Below are positions 1 through 7,172 of a stretch of DNA of 64,000 bases, piece after piece. Within the stretch, counting starts at the first letter, position 1, and each line of letters opens with the position of its first letter. The stretch comes from Methylopila sp. Yamaguchi (GTDB taxonomy: Bacteria > Pseudomonadota > Alphaproteobacteria > Rhizobiales > Methylopilaceae), in the NCBI RefSeq assembly GCF_002897035.1, contig NZ_BAUX01000017.1, forward strand, positions 30,177 through 94,176. The letters run 5' to 3'. The notes under the pieces were generated by a model. That model made no database searches and was not told the DNA's origin. It saw only the letters and a program-made list of their open reading frames with translations. The position numbers and the translations under genes are program-made.

Positions 1-297
1 ATTAGTAGCTCCGCCGAGACCACCATTTCGGAGGTCGCCGCGGGCATGGAGGGGCTTCCGTCCGGCGCAGAACGCGCTCTTGCGCTTCGTGGCTTCAAGA
101 TTGTCGACGAGCACGGGGGCCGGTGTCTGCTCGTCTCGACCTCCATGAGTGGAGTGGCCGAGCATTTCAGGGGCTCGGCATGGGCCTCGACCTGGCAAAG
201 CGTTCTTCTCAGTGTGCCGAACGCTCAAAAACCTGACCGCACCGTCCGGTTCGCCAATCACAAGAGTCGCTTCATCTCCGTTCCGCTTGTGCCGTAG
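1..297 (+). CDS. C-terminal fragment of an unidentified mobile-element protein
   Basis: The reading frame is open from the left edge, with a possible internal ATG at 46, and stops at 295-297, so this is most likely the last 98 residues of a longer gene. The end of the protein (a Trp-rich SAWASTWQSVL stretch, then VRFANHKSRF and ISVPL) resembles the ends of some phage or plasmid replication-type proteins, but that is an impression and no catalytic motif is visible. A replication role would fit the repeat cluster that begins inside its last codons. It could equally be any accessory protein. Confidence 0.4.
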   Translation: MSSSAETTISEVAAGMEGLPSGAERALALRGFKIVDEHGGRCLLVSTSMSGVAEHFRGSAWASTWQSVLLSVPNAQKPDRTVRFANHKSRFISVPLVP

Positions 298-544
298 CCG
301 TTCCGCGATTGTGCCGCTTATCTCACTAATTCCGCTCATAAATCCGCATCTGGAACGGGCGGAACGTGAATCATAGAACCCATTTCAAACCTGCCCCGAT
401 GTCTAACGACGAAGATCCTTGCTCGCGTCATGGGGCTATCAATCACGTTCCAACCGTTCCACTCACTATTCTTTCTAAAAAACATAACGGAGATAAAGAG
501 TTAGGCGGAACAGAAAGCGGAACAGGATCGGAACAAGCGGAACA
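278..544. repeat. cluster of GTTCC/GGAAC repeats, iteron-like
   Basis: CCGTTCCGC occurs at 278-286 and 298-306, exactly 20 bases apart. CGTTCC occurs at 446-451 and 455-460. The reverse orientation occurs as GGAAC at 352-356 and 361-365 and as CGGAACA at 506-512, 518-524, 529-535 and 538-544. One more GTTCCGC lies at 1092-1098. The stretch around 460-505 is AT-rich. Clustered short repeats beside AT-rich DNA are typical of replication origins or repressor-binding arrays. The copies from 446 on may also lie inside a coding region, so protein-level low complexity is an alternative for those. Confidence 0.45.
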
Positions 545-1052
545 GGCGGATGTCCCTTCGGGGCTGCCGCTTGTCACGGACGAAGGACGGAAGGTGAAGT
601 TGGAGCATCGTACCCTGCCGACGTCGGGCACTCTGCCACCCGCCGACGAACTAAGCGCTTTCCTCAGACGCGCCGCCGAGCACCTCGCGCCTGGCGCGGC
701 CATAATCGCCGGTCGTGTGGTCGAGGCGCTCGCCTCCGGCGCATTTGCGGCTCCTCCGGCGGACCTGCCAATGCCGCCACGACGCGGCCGGCCTCCTGGG
801 CAATCTCACAAGATCGCCGCGCGCGACGAGGCGCTGCGCCGCATCGCGGGCGCGTACTGTTCGCACCTCAAGAGCCCTCACGCGCGTGGCTTGGAACTAG
901 CTGCCGTCGCTGATCGAGCTCGCCGCGCCAAGCGCGAACCGATGCCAGGAACGCCCGTGCACGGAATGTGGTGCCTGCTCCAAGAAGGACACAAAATTCC
1001 CAAGGCGAGAGAGCTTGCAAAGATCATAACTTGCGCCTCTCAACACGACTGA
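399..1052 (+). CDS. hypothetical accessory protein
   Basis: No family is recognised. The N-terminal third is Gly/Ser/Glu/Gln-rich and overlaps the GGAAC repeats. The C-terminal part (from about residue 125) is basic and helical, starts with a GRPPG AT-hook-like turn, and ends with a conserved-looking block around GMWCLLQEGHKIP. The start is uncertain: GTG 366, ATG 399 and GTG 594 are all in frame, and only GTG 594 has a good upstream purine tract (gaagga). If 594 is right, the repeats would be noncoding. It stands alone upstream of the coiled-coil pair, with about 85 bases between. Confidence 0.5.
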   Translation: MSNDEDPCSRHGAINHVPTVPLTILSKKHNGDKELGGTESGTGSEQAEQADVPSGLPLVTDEGRKVKLEHRTLPTSGTLPPADELSAFLRRAAEHLAPGAAIIAGRVVEALASGAFAAPPADLPMPPRRGRPPGQSHKIAARDEALRRIAGAYCSHLKSPHARGLELAAVADRARRAKREPMPGTPVHGMWCLLQEGHKIPKARELAKIITCASQHD

Positions 1053-1138
1053 TCTTCTACGGAAATTGTTCGCGTAGAATTATCGGGCATTGTTCCGCGA
1101 ATTTGTCTCTGTCATGGTCCTCGTAGTGAGGAGAGGCC

Positions 1139-1513
1139 ATGAACATCGATATCGAACGCCTTCGAAAGCTGATCTCTGATCGCAACGACATGAACGCTGC
1201 GGCCCGCCAGGCGTCCGAAACGCTTCGGCAGCGCCGTAACGAGCTGGCCGATGCCCGGCTTGAGCTTGAGCGCCACAACGCGGCGCGACACGCGATGAGA
1301 TCGCGACCCCGCGATGATGTCATCGAGCGCACCGAGGACCGAGTGGAGAATGCCGTCCGTGCTGCGGTCCAGCGCGCCGCGCGCGCGGCCGACGACGTCA
1401 ATCGGCTGAGCGAGCGGCGAGCTCACGTGAGTTCCATCGCTAACCGCGCGCTGGAATACGCCCGCAGCCTGCGAGTCGAATTACCCGCCGACCTCCAGGA
1501 GGAATCGATCTGA
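1139..1513 (+). CDS. small coiled-coil protein
   Basis: This 124-residue protein is almost entirely helical and charged, with heptad-like Leu/Ala spacing from residue 5 to 100, so a coiled coil is expected. No signal peptide or membrane segment is visible. The ATG follows a clear ribosome-binding site (gaggagagg). Its TGA overlaps the ATG of the next gene (TGATG), so the two are translationally coupled and probably act together. Small coiled-coil pairs in phage-type DNA can be scaffolds or lysis spanins, but spanin signals are absent here and I do not assign a function. Confidence 0.6.
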   Translation: MNIDIERLRKLISDRNDMNAAARQASETLRQRRNELADARLELERHNAARHAMRSRPRDDVIERTEDRVENAVRAAVQRAARAADDVNRLSERRAHVSSIANRALEYARSLRVELPADLQEESI

Positions 1514-2058
1514 TGGCCCGCCGACCTACTCATATCGAGGCCCGAGACCTCCGCGCCGACCTCGTGACAATCCGAAGCGAGATCGAAACCGAGCAGGCGA
1601 AGGTCGCGCAGATCGAGTCGGCGCCGGTTTCCCCAAACGAGGTCGAGGTCCGCGTTGATAGGCGGCTCGACGCAGCCGAGAGGGCCATTTCGGAGTTCGC
1701 GCGCTTCGAAAGCCTCGTCGGGCCGGTCGGCAATCCGATGGACGATCTTGGCCTTGCGTTCGCCGGCAAGCAAAACCCGCTTGCGACTGCCGTCATCTGG
1801 CTCGGGCGGCCCTCGGTCCGCTCCCGGCTGCTTGCGCTGGCGAACGCTGAATACGAGAGCCGGGGTAAGCCGATGAGCCTCGACGAGCGCGAGGCCGCGC
1901 TAGCGGCGACTGTGGCCCGCATGAACGAACTTAGTCGCCAGGAGGAAGCGCTTGCCCGTGAGCTTGAGCGCCAGGGCGGGCATGTGGAACGCCGTGCCTA
2001 CGCTGATCCCCGGTGGCTTCTCGCCTTTGATGAGGACCTCGAGGAGGCCGTCTCGTGA
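1513..2058 (+). CDS. coiled-coil protein coupled to the upstream gene
   Basis: The 181-residue protein has two helical, Glu/Arg/Ala-rich coiled-coil stretches (about 10-60 and 120-160). They flank a compact middle with GPVGNPMDDLG and LARANAEYESRG-like turns (read as LALANAEYESRG). No known domain, signal peptide or membrane segment is seen. It begins in the TGATG overlap with the gene before it and ends in a GTGA overlap with a tiny downstream frame, so a three-gene operon is likely. Product unknown. Confidence 0.6.
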   Translation: MARRPTHIEARDLRADLVTIRSEIETEQAKVAQIESAPVSPNEVEVRVDRRLDAAERAISEFARFESLVGPVGNPMDDLGLAFAGKQNPLATAVIWLGRPSVRSRLLALANAEYESRGKPMSLDEREAALAATVARMNELSRQEEALARELERQGGHVERRAYADPRWLLAFDEDLEEAVS

Positions 2059-2201
2059 AAGCGGGGTCGGAGATCAAGGCGGCCGTCGTGGCTGCACGGA
2101 TGCGTGCTGCGTCGCTGGACGGGGGTGCAACAACCTGCCCAGACCCCCAACCCTGCGAAGGTCTCCGTTTGGCGCTCTGCGCTCAGCCGAACGAGCGCTG
2201 A
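2055..2201 (+). CDS. tiny four-cysteine open frame, translationally coupled
   Basis: A GTG at 2055 overlaps the TGA of the upstream gene (GTGA). It opens a 48-residue frame with a basic Ala-rich helix (KAAVVAARMRAAS) followed by a tail with three of its cysteines spaced in Pro-rich sequence. The 4-base overlap is the same style of coupling as at 1513, 3738 and 6565. No homologue is known to me, and the frame is short enough to occur by chance. Confidence 0.35.
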   Translation: MKAGSEIKAAVVAARMRAASLDGGATTCPDPQPCEGLRLALCAQPNER

Positions 2202-2579
2202 GCCTGGCCGTGGCCGGCACACGAATGGAGCCCACGCGGCGGGCTCGCATGAACGGCGGGACGGCTAGCCGATCCCGACGCGACACCCGCTGCCAGCCTG
2301 CGCCCCGCGGGTTTGGCGGCGGGTGTCAAAGTATCTCAAGTAAATCGGGGGGGGCGCGAGATGCATCTCAGCCGGATGAATCCCGAGAAAATGAACGATA
2401 TGGGTCCTCCGGTCGGGGTGGGGTACTGCGGGGAACGCGGCCGCGCATGGCTTTTCTAGCCGTAGCACGGCAAAAGTCAGCGAAACTCATAGTCCTCGGC
2501 GGGCGTCAGAAGCGAATACTCTAGAACGTTCAGAAATGAGCAATCCCAGTACGAAAAAATGCAACCTTAAGGCGATGTT
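2202..2579. other. 378-base noncoding stretch with one hairpin
   Basis: I see no convincing gene here. The only clear structure is an inverted repeat with 9-base arms, GACACCCGC at 2282-2290 and GCGGGTGTC at 2319-2327. It lacks a T-run, so it is not a standard terminator. The AT-rich end (2500-2579) probably carries the promoter of the terminase-like gene. Confidence 0.4.
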
Positions 2580-3128
2580 ATGTCTGCGGTTCTGACAAAG
2601 TCCGATTTCGCGAAACATCTCGATGTCGGTCGCGCTCGTGTTTCGCAACTCATCAAGCGGGGCATGCCGGTAACGCCGGACGGTCGCATCGACGTAGAAG
2701 CCGCCAACAGCTGGATACGAGCGAACGTGCGCCATCGCTTCGACGTTCGGCGGGCGAGCACATCCGGCGCCGGTCGCAACCCAATGCCGGCGGCTCCAGT
2801 TGGCGACCTCGCCGACGCGAAGCTCAATCTCATCCTCGCGCAAACGGCGCGAACCGCGGCGGAGGCCGAGCGGGCCGAAGTGGCTCTGGAGCTTGAGCGC
2901 GGCTCGGCCATCTCAAAGGAAGATGCCAAGCGCTTCGTTCGCGAGTGGAACACAAAGATCAAAATAGGACTCCTCAATTTCGCCAGCCGTCGGGGGCCAG
3001 GGCTCGCCGCCGAACTTGGCGTTAACGAGGTCGCGCTCGTCGTGGCGCTTGAGGTCGCGATGCGCGAGCACATGACGGAGATGGCCGACGAGCCGCTCCC
3101 GATGGATGCCGGCGAGCCGGTGCGGTGA
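2580..3128 (+). CDS. phage terminase small subunit, Nu1-like
   Basis: The 182-residue protein opens with a winged-helix DNA-binding segment (LTKSDFAKHLDVGRARVSQ, then GMPVTPDGRID and AANSWI), the usual start of Nu1-type small terminases that bind the packaging site. A long charged helix at about 80-125 would support oligomerisation and large-subunit contact. The rest is helical and matches the family layout. It normally partners with a large terminase, which is not in this window. The start has only a weak ribosome site (taaggcga). It could also be a generic Nu1-fold DNA-binding protein. Confidence 0.65.
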   Translation: MSAVLTKSDFAKHLDVGRARVSQLIKRGMPVTPDGRIDVEAANSWIRANVRHRFDVRRASTSGAGRNPMPAAPVGDLADAKLNLILAQTARTAAEAERAEVALELERGSAISKEDAKRFVREWNTKIKIGLLNFASRRGPGLAAELGVNEVALVVALEVAMREHMTEMADEPLPMDAGEPVR

Positions 3129-3180
3129 CCGGCGTTGCTCTCCTGCGTCGTGGGCGCACACTTCCGAAAAGGACGCCGAC

Positions 3181-3741
3181 ATGAGCCGTGCAAAAATGCG
3201 CCAGGCGGGACGCGACCTCTTTGGGATCGAACGCGGGGATATCGCCGCTTCCAGCGCGGAGGTTGCGCACCTTCCGGTTCATATGCAGCGAGATGCAGAG
3301 AAGGCCGCATTGAAGCGCCGGCGCCAGGCGCGGGCGGAGCAGGAACGCCTAGCGGTCGAAACCGCACGTGAGAAACGCGCCGAGACGGAGCGATGCCTCG
3401 CCATCAGCACAGCCGCTAAGGAGGCCGAAGCGCTTGGCGTTACGGTTGATGCCGCGGGCCTCATGACCAGCGGTATCTCTCTCCCCGCTGCGCTTGCCTC
3501 AATTGAGCGCATCATGAAGGTTGCGGGCATCGTCAAACTTGCGGCTAAGCAAGGGGTAAAGCTCGACCTCAACGATCAGTTGGCCAGACGAGTTTCGGCT
3601 CATGATCTGGGCCGGGAGGTCATGAGCGAACTCGCGGCGCGAGACGAAGCCGTTGGCGAAATTCGAACGACGTCTTCCGGGGCCGCCCAGTCGGCAGTCA
3701 ATCGTGACAGATGGCGCGCGGCTCTCGGCGGCTCGCGATGA
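3181..3741 (+). CDS. helical phage-type protein upstream of the tape measure gene
   Basis: The 186-residue protein has a long Arg/Glu/Lys-rich helix (about 35-75) and a C-terminal half with LMTSGISLPAAL, GVKLDLNDQL and a Ser/Ala-rich end. The C-terminal half resembles the linker found after the protease domain in prohead-protease fusions, but no catalytic part is present. The ATG at 3181 follows aaaagg; a longer in-frame start at 3106 would overlap the terminase gene. Its TGA overlaps the ATG of the tape measure gene (ATGA). A tail-assembly chaperone would occupy this slot in many phages, but I cannot show that it is one. Confidence 0.55.
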   Translation: MSRAKMRQAGRDLFGIERGDIAASSAEVAHLPVHMQRDAEKAALKRRRQARAEQERLAVETAREKRAETERCLAISTAAKEAEALGVTVDAAGLMTSGISLPAALASIERIMKVAGIVKLAAKQGVKLDLNDQLARRVSAHDLGREVMSELAARDEAVGEIRTTSSGAAQSAVNRDRWRAALGGSR

Positions 3742-5582
3742 GCTCGACCGAAGCCAAAGTCGTTCTTTCGGTCGTCGACCGCATCACGGCCCCGATCGCC
3801 GCCATCCAGCGCCGCATCGACCGGCTTACGGCGCCCGTGCGCCGCATCGGCCAGGCCATCGGCGACCTCGGCCGCGCCGCCGGCGTCGACCGCCTGACGG
3901 GCTCGGTCGTCAACCTTGGTCGAAGGCTCGGCGACGTCGGATCGGTGGCGCGCGGCATCATCGCGCCGCTCGCCGCTGTCGGGGGCCTCGCGGCGGGGTT
4001 CGGCGCGCGGTCGCTCCTCACCACAAACATGGAGTTTGAGAAGTACGGCGCGATCCTCGAGACCATCCTCAAGTCGTCCACGAAGGCGAAGGACGCGATG
4101 GCGTGGGTCTCCGACTTCGCGGCCAAGACCCCGTACGAAACCGGCGAGGTGACGGACGGGTTCGTCAAGCTCACGTCCTACGGTTTTCAGCCGATGAGCG
4201 GGGCGCTCAGGTCCGCCGGCGAGGCCGCCGCGGCGATGGGCAAACCGCTCGAACAGGCCGTCGAGGCGCTCGCGGACGCCGTCACCGGCGAGAATGAACG
4301 TCTGAAGGGGTTCGGCATCACGGCGTCGACCGTGGGCAATAAGATCACGTACAACTGGAACGAGAACGGCAAGCAAATGACCGCCTACGCGAAGAAAAAT
4401 TCGCGTGCGCAGATCGAAGCCGTGATCTCCGGCATTTGGAACCGTCAGTTCGCTGGTGCGATGGACAAACGGTCCAAGACGTTCGGTGGCATGATCGGTA
4501 ATCTGAAGGATCAATGGGCGCGCTTCATGCTCACCATTGGCGAAGCGGGTTCGTTCGATCACGTCAAAAGCCGCCTCGGCGCTCTCCTCGACTACGTCAA
4601 CGGCCTCGCTGCGTCTGGCCAGATCGCCGCCGTTGGCGCCCGGATTTCAGACAGCCTCGTCGCAGGCATGAAGACTGCCGAGGAATGGGTACGCGCGGTT
4701 GACTGGTCCGCGGCTTGGGAGGGTCTTGCGAGCGGGCTGCATGTGCTCGGCCAGGTCATCAGCTTCGCGGCCTGGCTCGCCGAACTCCTCGGTCCCACAG
4801 GCTCGGTCGTCGCAGGGCTCACGACGCTCGGCGCCATCACCTTCGGCCCCCTCATCGCGTCGCTCACGTCGCTTGCGGGCGCGATCGGAAGCGTCGCCGG
4901 CGCTGTCCTATTCACTCCGGCGGGCCTGGCGACGCTCATCATCGCCGGCGGCGTCATCGGGCTCATGGCGCGTAAGTCTGAGGCGCTCGCCAAAATCTGG
5001 GAGATGCTCCCGCCGAAGGTGCAAGGCGCGCTCGCGCCGCTCGGGAAGATCGCCGACTTTATCGATTGGCTCACGGACAAGCTCGCGCTCGGTATCGACA
5101 AGGTCGCCGGCCTCATCGACGGGCTCACGGACAAGCTCGCCGGCGGCATCGGGGCCGTCGCGACTGGCATCACGTCGCTTTTCTCGTGGGCCGGCACGGG
5201 GTCGGCCGAGAAGCCGGCCACGCCCGAAGAGGGCGCGTGGAGCCGCGCCGAGGCTGTGGCGAGGCCGTGGGGCGCGCGGGCGGACGTCCCGCACTACTCG
5301 CCGAGCGACGCCATGCGGGACAGGCGCCAGCCGCAGGAGAGTGCGGGGTGGGCGCCGCCCTCCGTCGCCCCGACCTACACGCCGCCGCCGCCGAGCGTGC
5401 AGGCTGTCGACGTGCCCCCGGTGGTGAACCAATCGAACAACGTCACCGTGGACGCGCAGGCGACCACCACAGTCGTGGTGAATTGGTCGCAGCTTGAGGC
5501 CGTCATGGGCCAGGTCCGCGGGTACCTCGCGGCGATCGAGGCGCGCCAGCGCGCCGAAGTGCAATCGAAGCTCGGGGACTGA
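3738..5582 (+). CDS. phage tail tape measure protein
   Basis: A 614-residue tape measure protein, which sets tail length and is threaded through the tail tube. Residues about 1-60 are helical. The conserved core follows: an EFEKYG-like entry, then KTPYETGEVTDGF, GKPLEQAVEAL and LTGENERLKGFGI (read as VTGENERLKGFGI), ending near KTFGGMIGNLKDQW. This is the Mu/FluMu-like family. Hydrophobic Gly/Ala segments lie at about 345-425, and a low-complexity Pro-rich region precedes the C-terminus. The ATG at 3738, in the ATGA overlap, is preferred over the in-frame 3711. The length is on the short side. No tail tube, chaperone or baseplate genes are nearby. Confidence 0.8.
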   Translation: MSSTEAKVVLSVVDRITAPIAAIQRRIDRLTAPVRRIGQAIGDLGRAAGVDRLTGSVVNLGRRLGDVGSVARGIIAPLAAVGGLAAGFGARSLLTTNMEFEKYGAILETILKSSTKAKDAMAWVSDFAAKTPYETGEVTDGFVKLTSYGFQPMSGALRSAGEAAAAMGKPLEQAVEALADAVTGENERLKGFGITASTVGNKITYNWNENGKQMTAYAKKNSRAQIEAVISGIWNRQFAGAMDKRSKTFGGMIGNLKDQWARFMLTIGEAGSFDHVKSRLGALLDYVNGLAASGQIAAVGARISDSLVAGMKTAEEWVRAVDWSAAWEGLASGLHVLGQVISFAAWLAELLGPTGSVVAGLTTLGAITFGPLIASLTSLAGAIGSVAGAVLFTPAGLATLIIAGGVIGLMARKSEALAKIWEMLPPKVQGALAPLGKIADFIDWLTDKLALGIDKVAGLIDGLTDKLAGGIGAVATGITSLFSWAGTGSAEKPATPEEGAWSRAEAVARPWGARADVPHYSPSDAMRDRRQPQESAGWAPPSVAPTYTPPPPSVQAVDVPPVVNQSNNVTVDAQATTTVVVNWSQLEAVMGQVRGYLAAIEARQRAEVQSKLGD

Positions 5583-5583
5583 C

Positions 5584-5997
5584 GTGGAAGATGACAGCGA
5601 CTGCCTCGCGACGGCCGTCGAGCGAGCGCTCGCCTTCAGTGGCGCTCCGGTCCTTTTGTTGGTCGACCCCGTCGTGATCGGGGTGACCCGCGTCGACCTG
5701 CCCGGCCTGACGGAAAGCGTCGCGCTTCAGATACGGGCGGCGATCCGCGCCGGTGGTCGCCGGTTTCGCGGACGGGTGGCGCTGAACGCCACGCGCGACG
5801 ACGTGCTCACCGGGTTGGACGCGGGCAGGCCCTTCATCCTCATCGCCACGGGAAGCGTTTTCGAGTCGCGTGTCGGACAGGTCATTCTTGGGTTTGCGAA
5901 CTTCACCGACGACGCCGACGAACGGAAGCTGCAGGAGCTTGAGCGCCTCACCTCGGCCCGCTATGGAGCCGGGCTCTACGCTGAGATCATGAACTAA
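5584..5997 (+). CDS. hypothetical protein downstream of the tape measure
   Basis: The GTG at 5584 begins one base after the tape measure stop and gives 137 residues. The protein has alternating hydrophobic strands (PVLLLVDPVVIGV, RPFILIATGSVFES, VGQVILGFANF) and looks like a compact alpha/beta domain. No family is recognised. The tight spacing implies co-transcription and a virion or tail-related role. A frame extending upstream to 5494 is unlikely because it would overlap the tape measure gene. Confidence 0.5.
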   Translation: MEDDSDCLATAVERALAFSGAPVLLLVDPVVIGVTRVDLPGLTESVALQIRAAIRAGGRRFRGRVALNATRDDVLTGLDAGRPFILIATGSVFESRVGQVILGFANFTDDADERKLQELERLTSARYGAGLYAEIMN

Positions 5998-6105
5998 GCG
6001 CTCTATGGTGTCGTCACTATAAGTATTTATTCCTCATCGTAATCGATAATCTATGAATATCGGCGACGTAGTGTAGTAGTCACAGCGTTTACAAAATGCA
6101 AATAC

Positions 6106-6175
6106 GCATTGTTGGTTTGTCAACGTTTGACCAATGCATAATTCCATGCGCTGAATTGATCTCCGATATCGGAGA
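6106..6175. promoter_or_regulatory. nested palindromes, probable operator region
   Basis: This AT-rich gap holds three symmetric elements in 70 bases: GCATTG at 6106-6111 paired with CAATGC at 6132-6137, GTCAA-CGT-TTGAC at 6119-6131 inside it, and the perfect 16-base palindrome TCTCCGATATCGGAGA at 6160-6175. The last ends 9 bases before the ATG of the next gene, so a protein bound there would block translation or transcription initiation. The HTH protein at 6565-7107 is the obvious candidate ligand. Confidence 0.5.
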
Positions 6176-6184
6176 CCAACAGAT

Positions 6185-6568
6185 ATGCAAGACGAGTTTG
6201 CCGCCAAATCTGCCGGCGGACACCCGGCGGACCCTATGGCCATGCTTCTCATGGAGCTCGTTCTATGGCGCGAAGTCGCGGACGACCCCGCTACGAGCGA
6301 CGAAACGGTGGAAATCGCGCTTGAGCGGTTTTCCACGCTCTACAATCGGATTGCGCTGACCCGCGCGACGACGTCAGCAGGTGAGACGATGGCACGGGCG
6401 TTCGCTCACGAAGAGCGGGTGCTCGCTGAAGAGCATGGCGGTCGGCCGCATAGTGCGACGATGCGCGCCCTGCTGGCGCCCGCAGTAGGGGCGCGCGAAG
6501 TCCCGTCTTCCCTTCCATGCGTCGAGGTGGTCGACGCTGTGGCAGCAAGCCGCGGCATGCACCTATGA
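6185..6568 (+). CDS. hypothetical helical protein, first gene of a regulatory pair
   Basis: The protein has 127 residues, is mostly alpha-helical and lacks signal or membrane segments. Its middle (ERFSTLYNRIAL, then TMARAFAHEERVLAEE) suggests a helical bundle. It directly follows the palindrome region, and its TGA overlaps the ATG of the HTH gene (ATGA), so the two are coupled. It does not resemble HigB or RelE toxins. Function unknown; a partner or modulator of the downstream regulator is plausible. Confidence 0.5.
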   Translation: MQDEFAAKSAGGHPADPMAMLLMELVLWREVADDPATSDETVEIALERFSTLYNRIALTRATTSAGETMARAFAHEERVLAEEHGGRPHSATMRALLAPAVGAREVPSSLPCVEVVDAVAASRGMHL

Positions 6569-7107
6569 GCTCGATCCAGTACCTCACGACCTATGAGGTG
6601 GCGCGGGTCCTTCGGCGTTCGACGACCACCCTTGAGCGCTGGCGGACGAAGGGCACCGGCCCGCGCTACATCAAAATGGGCGGAACCGTCCTCTACGACC
6701 CCACTGACATCGAGGCGTTCGTCGACGAGGGCCGCCGACGCAAGACCCGAGGCGAGCCGGAGCCGGCCTCGCAACACAAGGCGGCCCCCGCGGCATCCCG
6801 GCGGCCTTTTGTGCCGGCCTCGACGCAGAGCGTCTCGCCTCGGTTGCTGGCGAAGACGCGCCCGTGGAATGTCGCCGAGCACCTCCGAACCCCCGCGCAG
6901 CGTGCCGCTTACCTCGAGGCAGTGTTTGAAGAGGGCGACGCCGGGCTGCTCGTCCAAGCTATCTGCGACGTGTCGCAAGCCTCGGACCCCGCGGGCATCA
7001 GGACGATTCCCCGGTTGCGAGTGAACTGCGGCGGTGTCGATCTAAGGGCGCTAGCCAGCACCCTAAAGACACTCGGCCTCCAGCTACGGATCAAACCGTC
7101 AGGCTGA
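6565..7107 (+). CDS. AlpA/MerR-type HTH protein with a HigA-like C-terminal domain
   Basis: The 180-residue protein has two parts. Residues about 5-55 are an AlpA/excisionase-like winged helix: TTYEVARVLRRSTTTLERW, then GPRYIKMGG and VLYDPTDIEAFV. After a linker of about 45 residues, residues 100-178 resemble HigA-type antitoxins of the HI1420 group: a WNVAEHLRTP entry, AAYLEAVFEEGDAGLL, and a closing LKTLGLQLRI. The recognition-helix stretch between them is replaced by unrelated sequence (IRTIPRLRVNCGG). AlpA proteins control excision or late genes of mobile elements. The ATG overlaps the upstream stop. The HigA similarity is from memory of the family pattern. Confidence 0.6.
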   Translation: MSSIQYLTTYEVARVLRRSTTTLERWRTKGTGPRYIKMGGTVLYDPTDIEAFVDEGRRRKTRGEPEPASQHKAAPAASRRPFVPASTQSVSPRLLAKTRPWNVAEHLRTPAQRAAYLEAVFEEGDAGLLVQAICDVSQASDPAGIRTIPRLRVNCGGVDLRALASTLKTLGLQLRIKPSG

Positions 7108-7172
7108 TCTCTGGCGAGAAATGCCCCAGGCTGCGCCAACATAGCTCGGAGCAGCCTTAACCGTGTCTCTCT

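Noticed and set aside
6185..7107. Classical toxin-antitoxin pair
   Set aside because: The first product does not resemble HigB/RelE, and the second lacks the normal antitoxin recognition helix.
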